Below, one piece after another: positions 54,311-64,000 of a stretch of DNA of 64,000 bases. The DNA is taken from the NCBI GenBank assembly GCA_963922205.1, contig CAWUHX010000044.1, forward strand, positions 1,302,001 through 1,366,000. Reading direction: 5' to 3'. The position numbers and the translations under genes were made by a program. Every line of letters starts with the position of its first letter. The first letter of the stretch is position 1. Below the pieces are notes generated by a model. It saw only the letters and a list, made by a program, of their open reading frames with translations, ran no database searches and was not told the DNA's origin. The stretch is from Romanomermis culicivorax (lineage: Eukaryota > Nematoda > Enoplea > Mermithida > Mermithidae).

Positions 54311-55930
54311 ATGTTTGTGCACGAGGTCATGACCTCACCTAATATTGCTGTTAAAGCTACTGAGGAAACCAACCAAACCTTCTTGCCATACGTGGACAAA
54401 ATGGTTTCGAAATCAAATCTAAGCATTGCCCAGAAAAGTAAGTTGCATGATTTCTTACTTTCAAATCGCACTGCTTTTAGTCTAGCAGGTGATCCACCCA
54501 CAGTTACACACTTAATACAGCACTCTATGGATACTGGGGATGCAAAGCCCATAGCCAAGCATTACTATCGCATGCCAATTCAACAGCCCCATATAGTTTG
54601 TGAACACATCCAGGATATGTTGGACAAACAGGTAATAGAACCAAATTGGTCCCTGTGGGCCGCCCCTTTATTTTTGGTATCCAAAAAAGATGGCTCTTGG
54701 CGCCCTGTCGTAGATTTCCAAGGTATAAATGATGTTACCAAAGATGATAGATACCATCTCCCAAGGATGGATGATTATTTAGACAGCTTGGGAGGGCCGA
54801 GATATTTTACAACATTGGATTTAAAAAGTGGGTACTGGCAAGTACCTGTGGTGCCGGACTCCAAGGAGAAAACTGCCTTCATCTCCCATGATGGTTTATA
54901 TCAATTTACAGTTATGCCTTTTGGTCTAAAAAACGCCCCTGCAGAGTTCCAATGACTCATGGGAAGGCTATTACAGCCTTATGTTTGAAAAATTTGTCTT
55001 GTTTACATCGATGACATTATCGTCTTTTCAGAAACTTTAGAACAACATCTTGAAAATTTACCGATTGTTTTTGATGGTTTATAGGCTGCAAATTTGACAC
55101 TCAAACCGGAAAAGTGTGATTTCTTGCCACAACAAGTAAGTTTTCTGCGGCATATCCTCAGCACCAAAGGAATAATGCCGGATCCCAAAAAGATCAAAGC
55201 CCTAACTGAGTTTGATTTTCCACGAGACCAGAAGGCTCTCCAACGATTCTTGGGCATGGTCCAATAGTGTAAATGGTTCATTAAAGGTCTTGCCCAAATG
55301 ACAGACCCCTTATGTAATCTTTTAAGAAAAGACGTAAAATGGGAAATTACTGAAGAACACCTTTCTTCTTTTAAGGCTATTAAAGCAGCACTCACATCAG
55401 CCCCATTCTTGCGCTACCCAATATACAATGGCTCAGCAACATTTGTTATTCAAACTGATGTGAGCAGCACCGCAATTTGAGCCATACTGTACCAGGAAAC
55501 ACCAAATGACAAATGGACCATCGCATACTCCAGTCAAAAACTGTCCGAACTGGAAACTCGCTACTCCACCACTGAACGCAAGTGTTTAGCAGTAGTCTAT
55601 GGTTTCCAAATGTACAGTCACTACCTTTTTGGGTCAAATGTCATAATAAGGACTGACCATAAATCCCTTATAGGCATGTTCAAGAACACTCCAGCGCAAA
55701 AAAATCTATGTCTCCAATAATGGTCAATTTTTGTAAACTCCTTTAATTTTTCTGTAGAGTACATTCCTGGAAAGGAAACGCGTTTGCAGATTTTCTTAGT
55801 TGAAAATATGAAGTCGATCAAACAGACAAGGACAAACCTACAACGTCGAGTCAAAACAACACTACTGATATAGTCAATGTTGTCGAAACAAGGGCTAAAT
55901 CCAGGCAAAAACTGGCCCCACCACCACAAA
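54311..55930 (+). pseudogene. RT and RNase H of element C
   Basis: RT motifs: KKDGSWRPVVDFQGIN, YFTTLDLKSGYWQVPV, MPFGLKNAPAEFQ, and the catalytic [11 protein letters not shown] intact. RNase H: FVIQTDVSSTAI (the first Asp kept but the usual DAS reads DVS), IIRTDHKSLIGMF. In-frame stops at 54953, 54986, 55082, 55267, 55478 and 55718 (TGA, TAG and TAA). Closely resembles A1 in the RT core, more than B does. Confidence 0.85.
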
Positions 55931-56049
55931 ATGACCTGGAGGTCCCCGAAACGCCGGATGAGGAAAAAATCGTAGACCCATCCGACTTACCAAATCAAGA
56001 CCAATGGCCTTTTACACAGCAACAAATTGCCAATGCCCAGAAAGTTGAC

Positions 56050-56577
56050 CCCACGCTTGATCAAACCCCCCAGAAAGTGGAAAATCAGGTAAAAAGTTTC
56101 TATACTCATTATAATATCCTGCATAGAGAAGGTTCTAAAGGTGAACCAGATCAAATTGTTCTTCCACAGCCTTTACAAAAAATAGCCTTGCATCATTTTC
56201 ATGGTTCTAATTGGTTTGACCACCAAGGCATCAACAAAATTACGTTTTTGGTCAAAAAACACTTCTGGTGGCCAGGCATAGGGCAAGACATCCAAAATTG
56301 GGTTAAATCATGGGACATCTGCCAAAAAACTGTGAAAGATTTTCGACCGCCTCCACAGCTGTGCCCAATCCAGCTGGTTGCCCCCTTTGATATTGTTGCG
56401 TCCGACATTGTCAATATTTCCAACATTTCCGAGAAAATGCCCTACATAATCGTTTTTCAAGATTACTTGATGAAATACGTCGAAGCCATGCTCATCCCTG
56501 ACACCTCCGACACCAGCATTGTGGACATTTTTGTAAGATTAGTTGTACGAGACACTGAAACAACTATTGAGTGACTG
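56050..56577 (+). pseudogene. Truncated integrase of element C
   Basis: Has the zinc-binding region (HHFHGSNWFDHQGINK; WDICQKT where the Cys pair is reduced) and the first catalytic Asp (DIVASDIVNIS), then DYLMKYVEAMLIPD. It ends at TGA 56573 without the second Asp or the catalytic Glu. The following sequence is already the exonuclease-type accessory ORF, so an internal deletion has removed the rest of integrase and the N-terminal accessory sequences. Confidence 0.8.
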
Positions 56578-56584
56578 CGGATCA

Positions 56585-58339
56585 GAGAAAGAAATCAGAA
56601 ATCATGAGAAACAAATGCTCGAAGAACATATCGATCATTTCATAGCTCCTATAAACGCAATACTTTACGATCTTAGAACCCAAGTTATCCAAAAATGTAA
56701 AGATTCTCCAGCTATTTTTGATGAGTTGGGTATAATGCCACAAGTCCAGGGCTTAGAAAGGCTTGCCTCCGAGTTCTTGGGCCTGGACCCCATTTCCTTT
56801 ATTGTTAAATTTGATAGCCAGGTAGTCAAAACCCAATTGTTATCTGGGATTATTCCCAATCATTTAGAACTTTATGCTGCATTAGATAGCCACCTTACTT
56901 TGAGTCTATTTTTCACCATGTTTCACTTCCATCTATGCGATGATATTCAAGATATTTTTCCTGTTTTTGTGCATGATTTTCAAACAGCATCCTCTATTGC
57001 TCATACCGCCAATCAAAATCACGAATCATTGACTCCTCAATCAGTTAGGGACTATGATATGGACATGTTTAGAGTCCCGGTGAATAAACTCCCTTTTTTG
57101 TCACGAGCCATGTTTTATATGTGGCAAGAAGGTATTGAACGTTTTATGAGCCACATTGATCATGAAGTGGCAAGTTCACATTGTTCATACCATAAAATCA
57201 ACCACGAAATTTTATTACATGTCGACCCTTTCCCAGCAATGTTCTGAAACCACATTTTGGTTGATCGAGCCAACAAACCAAAACCATTGGTTCGAAACCC
57301 AAAAAAGACCCAACAGCAATTAGAAGAAGAAGACGAACAATATGCCTTGATTGACGAAATGAAATGACGTACAGTAACTGATCTGGCCACGCAAAGAGAA
57401 TATGAAGCCCTTGGTGGGTATTTATCATTGGATCCATCAGATGCTGAACCCATAGTTGCACAAATGCCATATGGACCTCGTTTTGTCGGAAACGACATGT
57501 TACGTGAACCTACAACGTTTCATGACAATGTTGGGTTGCTACATTTGAAACTTTTTCCGTATTTGTTTGATTCTGCAAATATTTGGAATGCCAACCGCGT
57601 CCCCAACAAAATCAGTCCAATTTTGTATTATTTTCGGCCGAGCATGATCGAAGAAGGGCGAAAAATAAAAGCTGACATCTGCCAACATTTGGAGCTCTTG
57701 AAAGTAGAGGAAAAAGTTTTCAAATGAATCGTCGGTGATCGCCCTATGCCTGGAGCTAAGCATAAATATGACGTAGCATTGGGTACCCTCATCGCACAAG
57801 CACCACATGGCGTGAACAATAAAACAATGGACTATATGTATAATCGTTTCAACATCGTGCCGATAATTTTTGAAGAAACCAGAACAAAGGGATCACCCGA
57901 AGGTGATAATATCACCATAGATAAGCAGTATAACAACCATTGTTGGTTTTTCGAAACCACCTGATGTCAGTGGGAGAGTTTATTCCTACCTGAACCTTTT
58001 CTTTTGACCACTTACAATGGTGATACAAACCTGCCAAAAATAATCCTTTTGGAAGAGTCAATGCAACCTTTCCAACCCTCTCAACAGCAACCGGTACCCA
58101 CGGGTGTGTGGATGCCTGTACACTGTACGTTACCTACGACACAAATCATTCAACCAATTCTGAAATATCGACCACAAACGCCTCCTCTTAATTTTCAGCA
58201 ATGTGTAATGGACTTGCAATGTCAGCAAGAAGTACAATTTTTAGAATTGGTACACATTAATTTGCCAGTCATGTTGGCCTCCGCCGGCTACACAAGCTCA
58301 GCCTGCTATTCAGGCTCCACCATCGCAAAGTTTGTCTAA
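56585..58339 (+). pseudogene. Accessory ORF x2 of element C: C-terminal part of a DEDDy exonuclease plus conserved domain
   Basis: One frame of about 585 codons broken only by four TGA codons (57245, 57365, 57725, 57962). The start aligns with A1 x2 just before motif II (C: HFIAPINAILYDL...IQKCKD; A1: FVLAPKTIIIRFD...WKCLKD). It continues LERLASEFLGLD and motif III LELYAALDSHLTLSLF (Asp 56885-56887), a textbook YAALD exonuclease motif. Motif I is absent because of the deletion. Downstream, NRFNIVPIIFEE and FLPEPFLLTT match A1 NRYFM...PIVF and [10 protein letters not shown]. Function inferred as a 3'-5' exonuclease module fused to an unknown domain. Confidence 0.65.
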
Positions 58340-59390
58340 TGCCATATTCGACTATTATTCCACCAACTGCAGAAACAGCACCACTGCTGCCACCGCCTTT
58401 GCAGTTTCAAGCAAGTGCAGGAACGCAAATGAATACCGAGCGCACTCAAAAACGCCGCAAACAAAAATATGAAGAGGTGAAAGCAAGAAAGGCACAAATT
58501 GATCAACAACTGGCCCTTATCCAACGGCCAGGAACAAGTGCACAAGTGAAAAAAGAAGTGGAAGATGAAATGCGAGACCACGCCATTTTAGCCCGCTTGT
58601 ATGATCAACGGCCGGGCCCCAGGTCTTTAAAAACGGTCATGGTTCAAGAATTTCTAGCGGCAGTTATGTTACTGCTATGGGATGAGCAACTGGCCGAAAT
58701 CCATCAAGCCGTAATTCAAATTTACAATGCCAACAATTACCATTTCGAGGTAATGCATTCGCAACATGGCGCTTTTGCAAGTTACAGAAATTACTCCATG
58801 CAATGATTGATGTGCAAATTATGGTTGCAAATGGAACAATTTATCTGTAATTGGTTCCGGGAATGACCACCAACTTGAGCGTTGACCGGAACAAATCTTT
58901 TGATGGCGTTATTACTACACAAAGTCACTCACACCACCGGCACACCTCATCAAATTTGGTTCAATTACCAACGCGCCGAACATTTCATGCCAAATTATTT
59001 GAGATCCCTCACACAGCAGGGCAAAAACCCAGAATTGTTAGACGCCATGGAACAGATTCAAACGATGCCTCAGAATGAGTATGAAAGATTATCCAAAGCC
59101 ATAACCGATTGTGATCAAGAAATCTTGCCAGAAAAAACAACCAATCCGCCCGTGGTTAGTGGGGCGGGGGGCAAACGTACTTCCCGTCATACAATCACTC
59201 CATCCTCTAACCATCCCGAATGCCAACAAACTTCGGATCAGCCATGACAAAGTCAAGATCACCATGAACCCTCTAAAAAGTGATACTACGACAATCGTAG
59301 TTCACACTATATGTGGCACAAATACTGTCGCTGCTCACCATCGCCATCCCCACCACGGCCACAAATTAAAGTTACCGTAATCCACGGCTA
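58339..59390 (+). pseudogene. Accessory ORF x3 of element C
   Basis: A second frame, in position equivalent to x3 of family A. Pro-rich start, then a basic coiled-coil-like segment ([20 protein letters not shown]), then helical sequence ([33 protein letters not shown]). TGA stops at 58804, 58876 and 59245. Layout (basic stretch then helical C-terminus) parallels A1 x3, but residue similarity is too weak to call homology by eye. Function unknown. Confidence 0.5.
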
Positions 59391-60501
59391 CATTCCCCGA
59401 TCTGTAGTTGATGACTGCCGCTGATGCCAGTGATATGTGAATATATATATATATATGAAAAAATTAATATAGTGTTGTGCATTTACATTGTATGTAATAT
59501 TTTTCTCTCACCTCGCCTTTCTGTAGTTTTCTAGATTGGCATTCGATCAATCTCCATCTTAGGCCTTACACATTCCAATCTGGTACGCAGTATTTTTCCG
59601 CCAAATATCTTGTGGGTTTACCTATATCTTTTCCAAATGCTTCACTGGCATTAACTTTATACTTTAGTCGCATACAAACATTCCGATTGCTTGATCTCCG
59701 CCAGCCATTTACATTGTGATTTGATTTGGTGCCATGATCAGGCAGCGACCCTATTACATTTGCCATTACGGCAGTGATATGGACTTTATTATTGGATTGA
59801 ACATACGCCAATGGACGATTATTTCATCAAATGAGTATTGTTTGTTTTATGATGTCGTTTTCGAACTTTTTGAACAATTGCCGCCACCATCGACCCATAT
59901 TACAGCGGATCATGTTGGTATTTCAAATATTTCATTTTTTTCAAAACGTTTTTCGTGTTTTCACATAACTTTTCAATTTTCTAAACTTTTCAAAAATCAA
60001 AATCCTCTTATCTTAAAAAATTAATATTGAATGTGTGTGAAGGAGTATCCTTCAATTTGTTTACATAATTTCCGCCCAAACATATCGGTTTAGGGTTTTT
60101 AAGTTAGGTCCCCAGGGTCCACATTTTCAATTTTAATTCTCCCCTTTTTTCAAAACACTTAACAACAAAATGTGACTAACGCCCCCTATTATTTTTCATC
60201 TTTTCCTTTATTTCCCTTTCTTATTTCTGCCCAAACTCAGGGGCTCCCAGCAACCCGTAGGGTGGCTGGCCTTCAGGGTCACTACCTAGTGGTGATGAGT
60301 CCCGGGGGGTCATCATGGATTGAGTATTTGACATCTGGTGACTCCCCGAAGCCAATTTTTTATCCGTCCACATGACATCCCCTCTGAACTCGATTCCCAC
60401 TCTTCCTCCTTCTTCCTCCTTTTCCTCCACCTCCACCTCCATCCTTATTTTTCATCCTCTTTCTGCCTTAGTCACATTTTGTTTCCCCCAGAGGGGAGGG
60501 G
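59391..60501 (+). other. 3' region of element C before the LTR
   Basis: About 1.1 kb without recognisable gene: a short TA dinucleotide run (59444-59455), a stretch with a short open frame (59734-60024, MIRQRPYYICHYGSD...), T-rich sequence, then a CCTCC-rich tract (60404-60440) and the polypurine tract at 60490-60501. Confidence 0.5.
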
Positions 60502-60894
60502 TGTAGTATACCACACTGAGCTAAACCGATACTATCATTATTTTTCAATTTTATTTACAGTAAACAAACCAATAAAAACACATTTGTAATAATAAAATGT
60601 TCTCGTATATATAATCTTCATTTGTTTATATTTGCATAACCTTTCATAGTATTTTTGTGCCATAAAGGCAGTTGTTTTCATTATTGTTTAGTTCTTAGTT
60701 AGAAAATAAATATAGCAAAACTCGTCTCGAAACTAGGCCATACGTGCGCCACCCCCCTGTATTTGATTTATTGATCCCTGTTTATTGCTCTTCTCGCCTC
60801 TATTGTACTGGCTACCTGACCCCTGAATTCAACCACGATCTGAACTGGCCCTCCATCTCCTCGCCTCCACACCCCTGCTTCCATTTATCTTTCA
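60502..60894 (+). repeat. 3' LTR of element C
   Basis: 393 bp, TGTAGTATACC to TTTCA, then target duplication GAAC. Compared with the 5' LTR it has a short extra segment (near 60770-60790) and scattered transitions. Confidence 0.88.
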
Positions 60895-62519
60895 GAACGT
60901 TCCATGGTGTTTTATCCAATTTTGCTCACATTTCGGATCGATTTCAATATTTTCGCTTTTTGGGAGCAATTTCAGGATTTTGTTATGAATGATGGCCCGC
61001 AATTCCATCTGGGAATGTGGTACACCAACGTGAATGGGTAAACGCATCATTCCGTGAATGGCTAAATGCATCATTCCGTGAACGTCATTCATCCACTCAT
61101 TGTGATTCAGTGTTGAGTATAGCAGTGCTAAGGCCGGCGTTTCAGATATATGGTGATCTGATTTTATATCGAATATCAGCCACGTTTTGGGAGGGCCGTA
61201 TGTCATAAATGGATCATTTATGATGAGATTGAAGTTTGTTTGTCTCAACTCGTCACTCATGACCATATTTAGGTCTGTTTCAGAAAAAACATGAGCGACA
61301 TTGGAGCGCCGACTGTCTGATGAATACTTGTGATGTTATTAGAGCATAAAGCTCTGTCTATAACTTCTGCTCAAAGGGCGACATTATCGTATGGTTCAGT
61401 TTTTTCTTTGTTGGTCATTGAAGACGTATTTTGATTGCCTCCTTTTATCATTGGTAATTTCTCTGGATGCATTTTTTGTCCCAATGCTTTGTAGAGTGTT
61501 TTATGTTCGCATGGTTGTACAGACAAAAACGCATATACAGGACCCTATAGTCATAAAAAATGATTCGATTCATTGCCAAAATTTCGTCCCTCATGATCGC
61601 ATGAATGAGACTTTTCGACAACATCGGGTCGATGACACCAAATGCGCCTTTTTGGTCGTCATCATATAAGAGATGGCATTATCATATAGGCTTTGCATTG
61701 CGGTGTGGATATATTCGAGCGGCAAAAAGTCGTGCGGAAATATTTGAATATTGCCGCAGACACTATCAAGGAAACTATAGCACCCGTACGCTAGGAACAT
61801 TAGTATCGGATAATACACATCTAATATCATATACATAATGACCTTGTTGTTCGGTTTGCAGCTAAGTCAGTTCAGTCATTGGCTTGCACAAAATATAATG
61901 TAAATCGTTCGACCTCGAGTGTGAACATATCGGATATGATTCCTTTCAATTTTTTGTTTTCAGGGCAGAGGCCGATAAGTTGGGCCATCTCCCATTTCTC
62001 CACTGATCATTTGATATCCTCTAGTATTATCTGGATATCAACCAGAATACTAGGTGCTAGCACTGTGGTGTGTGTTTTCCATGCATCTGGTGAATAAAAA
62101 TCGCGGCCGTGCATGTCCTTGAGACATTTCCAGTCATTGGCTTGATTGAAACTGATAACTATTGTTTTTGGCACTGATATGAAATGGTAAAAAGCGATTT
62201 AATCGTCCGACGTAGTAGCAAGGGCGTCAAACATTATGGTATGTCTGGTCAGGAAGCCGAGTTGGACGAACCTTGTGACATGAGCCCCGTTTTGATTCTG
62301 GATATCCAACTTTGTCTTTTTATGGATATAAACCTGGTTTGACGAAATTTTCTTGACGTCAAACCCGACCAATATGTGGCTTCGAAAATTTGGTTTTGTG
62401 TATAACGCCAATGCACTTCATAAATCGCCACTTTCTACATAGGTTGGTTCCCGTAATAGGTTTAATGGTCTGGCATAGATCGTTTGGAACCATTTTTCGA
62501 ATTCAGTAATTCGTATCAT
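60895..62519 (-). pseudogene. Accessory ORF x2 (exonuclease) of A2, proximal part
   Basis: Starts at ATG 62517-62519 (MIRITEFEKWF). Motif I reads SHILVGFDVKK: the Asp is kept but the catalytic Glu of A1 is Lys here. Motif II (NQANDWKCLKD) and motif III (YMILDVYYPILMF, near 61830) are conserved. Downstream MVMSDELRQTNFNLIIND and TYGPPKTW match A1. A 24-bp in-frame tandem duplication (61024-61073) adds eight codons. Several stops and frame changes. The frame is cut at 60895 by element C and continues at 51005. Confidence 0.7.
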
Positions 62520-62589
62520 TCCCTTGATGTTGTATTCTATAAAATATCATAAAATTTCGGATTAATAAAAATTGACTTAGTTTTGCTTG

Positions 62590-62912
62590 GAAATGTCAAT
62601 CTTTCGAATTGGGGCATGCAAATCTTCTGGTGAAGTTACTGCGACCCAATGATTTTATACCGACGGATCAATATATTCTTCCCAGGGGGAGAGAAACCTG
62701 GAGTTTCTATTTTTTCAGACTTTAGTCTAACCAGCAGTGCAGAACTTACCATCAGCGAAGAAAAACCTATGATCTTGGTGATGTTGTTTGCACTGGTACA
62801 TTATGTATCGATCTTGATTGTTGAAAAATTTTTTGAACATCGGTGGCGGATTTACAAGCAAAGACATTATGGTTGATGCCTGCAACGTCGTTGCCTCACT
62901 ATCAGTCATCAT
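62590..62912 (-). pseudogene. Accessory ORF x1 of A2, with 43-nt intron
   Basis: Starts MMTDSEATTLQ, contains FKKFFNNQDRYIMYQ and HRFFFAD, then a GTAAGT donor; intron 62707-62749 (43 nt) ends AAAAAATAG and the frame continues ETPGFSPPGKN. A one-base insertion near 62645 then breaks the conserved VAVTSPEDLHA segment. Intron position and phase are identical to A1. Confidence 0.55.
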
Positions 62913-62929
62913 GATTTCCTTTCAAATTT

Positions 62930-63400
62930 AAATCTTTGTCAATATCGGAATTAGTCTTCGATATGACCGTTCGTCAAACTTCGAGTTTTGAAAACGAAAA
63001 TTAAGCTTCAGAATCTCCTATAAAAAAGAAGGTGTAAAGTGGAAAGTTGTTAACCACGATTTCAAATTTTGATGCACAAAACAGAAAATGTAAAGTTCTG
63101 ATTGGGTGGGACTGGAGAAAGATATATCTACAGCACCCACTTTCTACATGTTGTCTTATTTCATGCTGCTTCTCAGGGAAGGTCAACTTCTTTCAAATGG
63201 TCGTGAATATTTGTATCACTTTACGACAATGCCACACACATTTCACTCACTCACTCCACACAGAATCTGTATTAGCTCATTTAGTGCGTTTTTTGATACT
63301 AAAACTTTATGCTCATCATTGAATTATATGATTAAAATATGTATGAATAATTAGGATATTTTGTTAGCAAAAATTAAAATAACTATTAGTCGAAATATTA
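62930..63400 (-). other. Spacer between integrase and accessory genes of A2
   Basis: Counterpart of 25930-26392 in A1; alignable, no gene seen. Confidence 0.45.
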
Positions 63401-63407
63401 TGAACTT

Positions 63408-64000
63408 TTACAAATTTTTCGATTCTTTTCCTAATTTCAGAGGACCACTATCTTCTGATTCTAGAATTGCCAATGCCGTGCGAGGCATGTATGGCTTTAT
63501 GCGAGAAAGTGAGACTTTCTGAGATTGTCCGGGATAATCTAAACTATCAATCACTATCACATTTTTCGAAATTTCGGAGTTCTCAAGCACTATGAAGGGT
63601 CCGACATAATCTTTGTCGATTTTGGTCGATTTCTTGTTGTTGATTAGTAGTACTAGATCATTAAGATCATATTTCTGTTCTTTCGCTTTTCTATTGAAAT
63701 ATTGTTTATGCAATTCTGATGCATTTTTGAAATTTTCCGAAACTTCACTATACAATGTTAGTTGTGCTTGAGTGAGGATATACTGGTATGCATTGTAGTT
63801 TAGTGGTAATGTTAAGCTTTGTGCGCAATCAGAATTGATAGCGATTCTGGGTTCATACCCTCACAAAAGTCGAAACAGAGAAAAGTGAGTAGCTATGTGA
63901 GGAACAGCATTATAGGTGAATGTCGGGAAAGGCAAATACTGCTCCCAAAATGTTGGGATCTTCCACAGTGAATTTCTTGAGTTGTGAAATCAACATTTGA
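63408..64000 (-). pseudogene. Integrase C-terminal part of A2 (runs off the window)
   Basis: Reads KDYVGPFIVLENSEISKNVI and SLSRIKPYMPRTALAILE, the GPY/F-like module also found in A1, preceded by NRKAKEQKYDLNDLVLLI (A1 has a TAG at the Tyr codon). A TGA near 63868 lies at exactly the same codon as the TGA at 26831 in A1. Upstream integrase continues beyond the right edge. Confidence 0.8.

Larger units (their letters stand above)
51006..60894 (+). mobile_element. Ty3/gypsy LTR retrotransposon C nested in A2
   Basis: 9.9 kb, LTRs 51006-51384 and 60502-60894, target duplication GAAC (51002-51005 and 60895-60898); the A1 sequence at the same site (GAACGTTCTG, about 23901) shows the unoccupied arrangement. 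Order: gag, zinc knuckle, protease, RT, RNase H, truncated integrase, exonuclease-bearing accessory ORF, second accessory ORF, polypurine tract AGAGGGGAGGGG next to the 3' LTR. The genes contain many stops and an internal deletion removing most of integrase and the start of the accessory region. Confidence 0.92.
47896..64000 (-). mobile_element. Ty3/gypsy element A2, second copy of family A, interrupted by element C
   Basis: Minus-strand element running off the right edge. From the left: 3' LTR (47896-48442), untranslated region, accessory ORF x3 (48.8-50.9 kb), then element C (51006-60894) inserted with a GAAC target duplication. The rest of x2, x1 and the integrase end (60895-64000) follow. 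Collinear with A1 20-27 kb in order and sequence, but lacks the 817-bp insertion. Gag, protease and RT are outside the window. Confidence 0.9.

Noticed and set aside
1..64000. CRISPR arrays, bacterial operons or rRNA genes
   Set aside because: None of the expected repeat-spacer, ribosome-binding or rRNA patterns occur; tandem repeats here lack unique spacers.

Overview
This is a eukaryotic, very probably nematode, window: AT-rich, with GT...TTTCAG introns, one multi-exon host gene, and many nested transposable elements. The host gene (minus strand, about 3.0-14.9 kb, running off the left edge) is a GON-1-like ADAMTS metalloproteinase of the ADAMTS9/20 group. Nineteen exon blocks with fully or mostly in-phase junctions can be read, from signal peptide and prodomain to the fifth thrombospondin repeat. 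Its introns and upstream flank carry GC-rich minisatellites, hairpin repeats and a dispersed repeat, but no second host gene that I recognise.

From about 17.7 kb rightwards nearly everything is mobile DNA. A FLYWCH/MULE-type DNA transposon (about 17.7-34.0 kb, transposase on the minus strand) has a hAT-like MITE in an intron and is cut by a 13.1-kb Ty3/gypsy element, A1 (19956-33063, minus strand, 4-bp target duplication CATA). A1 carries its own 817-bp insertion (21013-21829). A second Ty3/gypsy element, B (about 34.7-46.0 kb, plus strand), has an envelope-like glycoprotein in frame upstream of protease and RT, two aspartic-protease domains, and a striking 66-bp tandem repeat. After about 1.6 kb of unassigned DNA and a small MITE comes A2 (47896 to beyond the right edge, minus strand), a second copy of the A family. 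A2 is split by a third Ty3/gypsy element, C (51006-60894, plus strand, target duplication GAAC).

The most interesting content is downstream of integrase in families A and C. Instead of an envelope gene, both carry a long accessory reading frame whose first domain has the three motifs of a DEDDy-type 3'-5' exonuclease (RNase D / WRN / MUT-7 fold). Family A shows motif I (GFDVE), motif II (...DDWKCLKD) and motif III (TYSILDAYY). Element C keeps the motif II region and motif III (LYAALD) and has lost motif I to an internal deletion. A large domain of unknown function, conserved between A1 and A2 and recognisable in C, follows the exonuclease. In family A a small upstream gene contains an apparent 43-44-nt spliceosomal intron present in both copies. 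I know of no described retrotransposon with this layout, but I could not search databases.

All three LTR elements are decayed. In A1 most nonsense codons are TGA in otherwise open frames, and A1/A2 comparison shows at least one clear CGA-to-TGA change, as expected from C-to-T decay at CpG.
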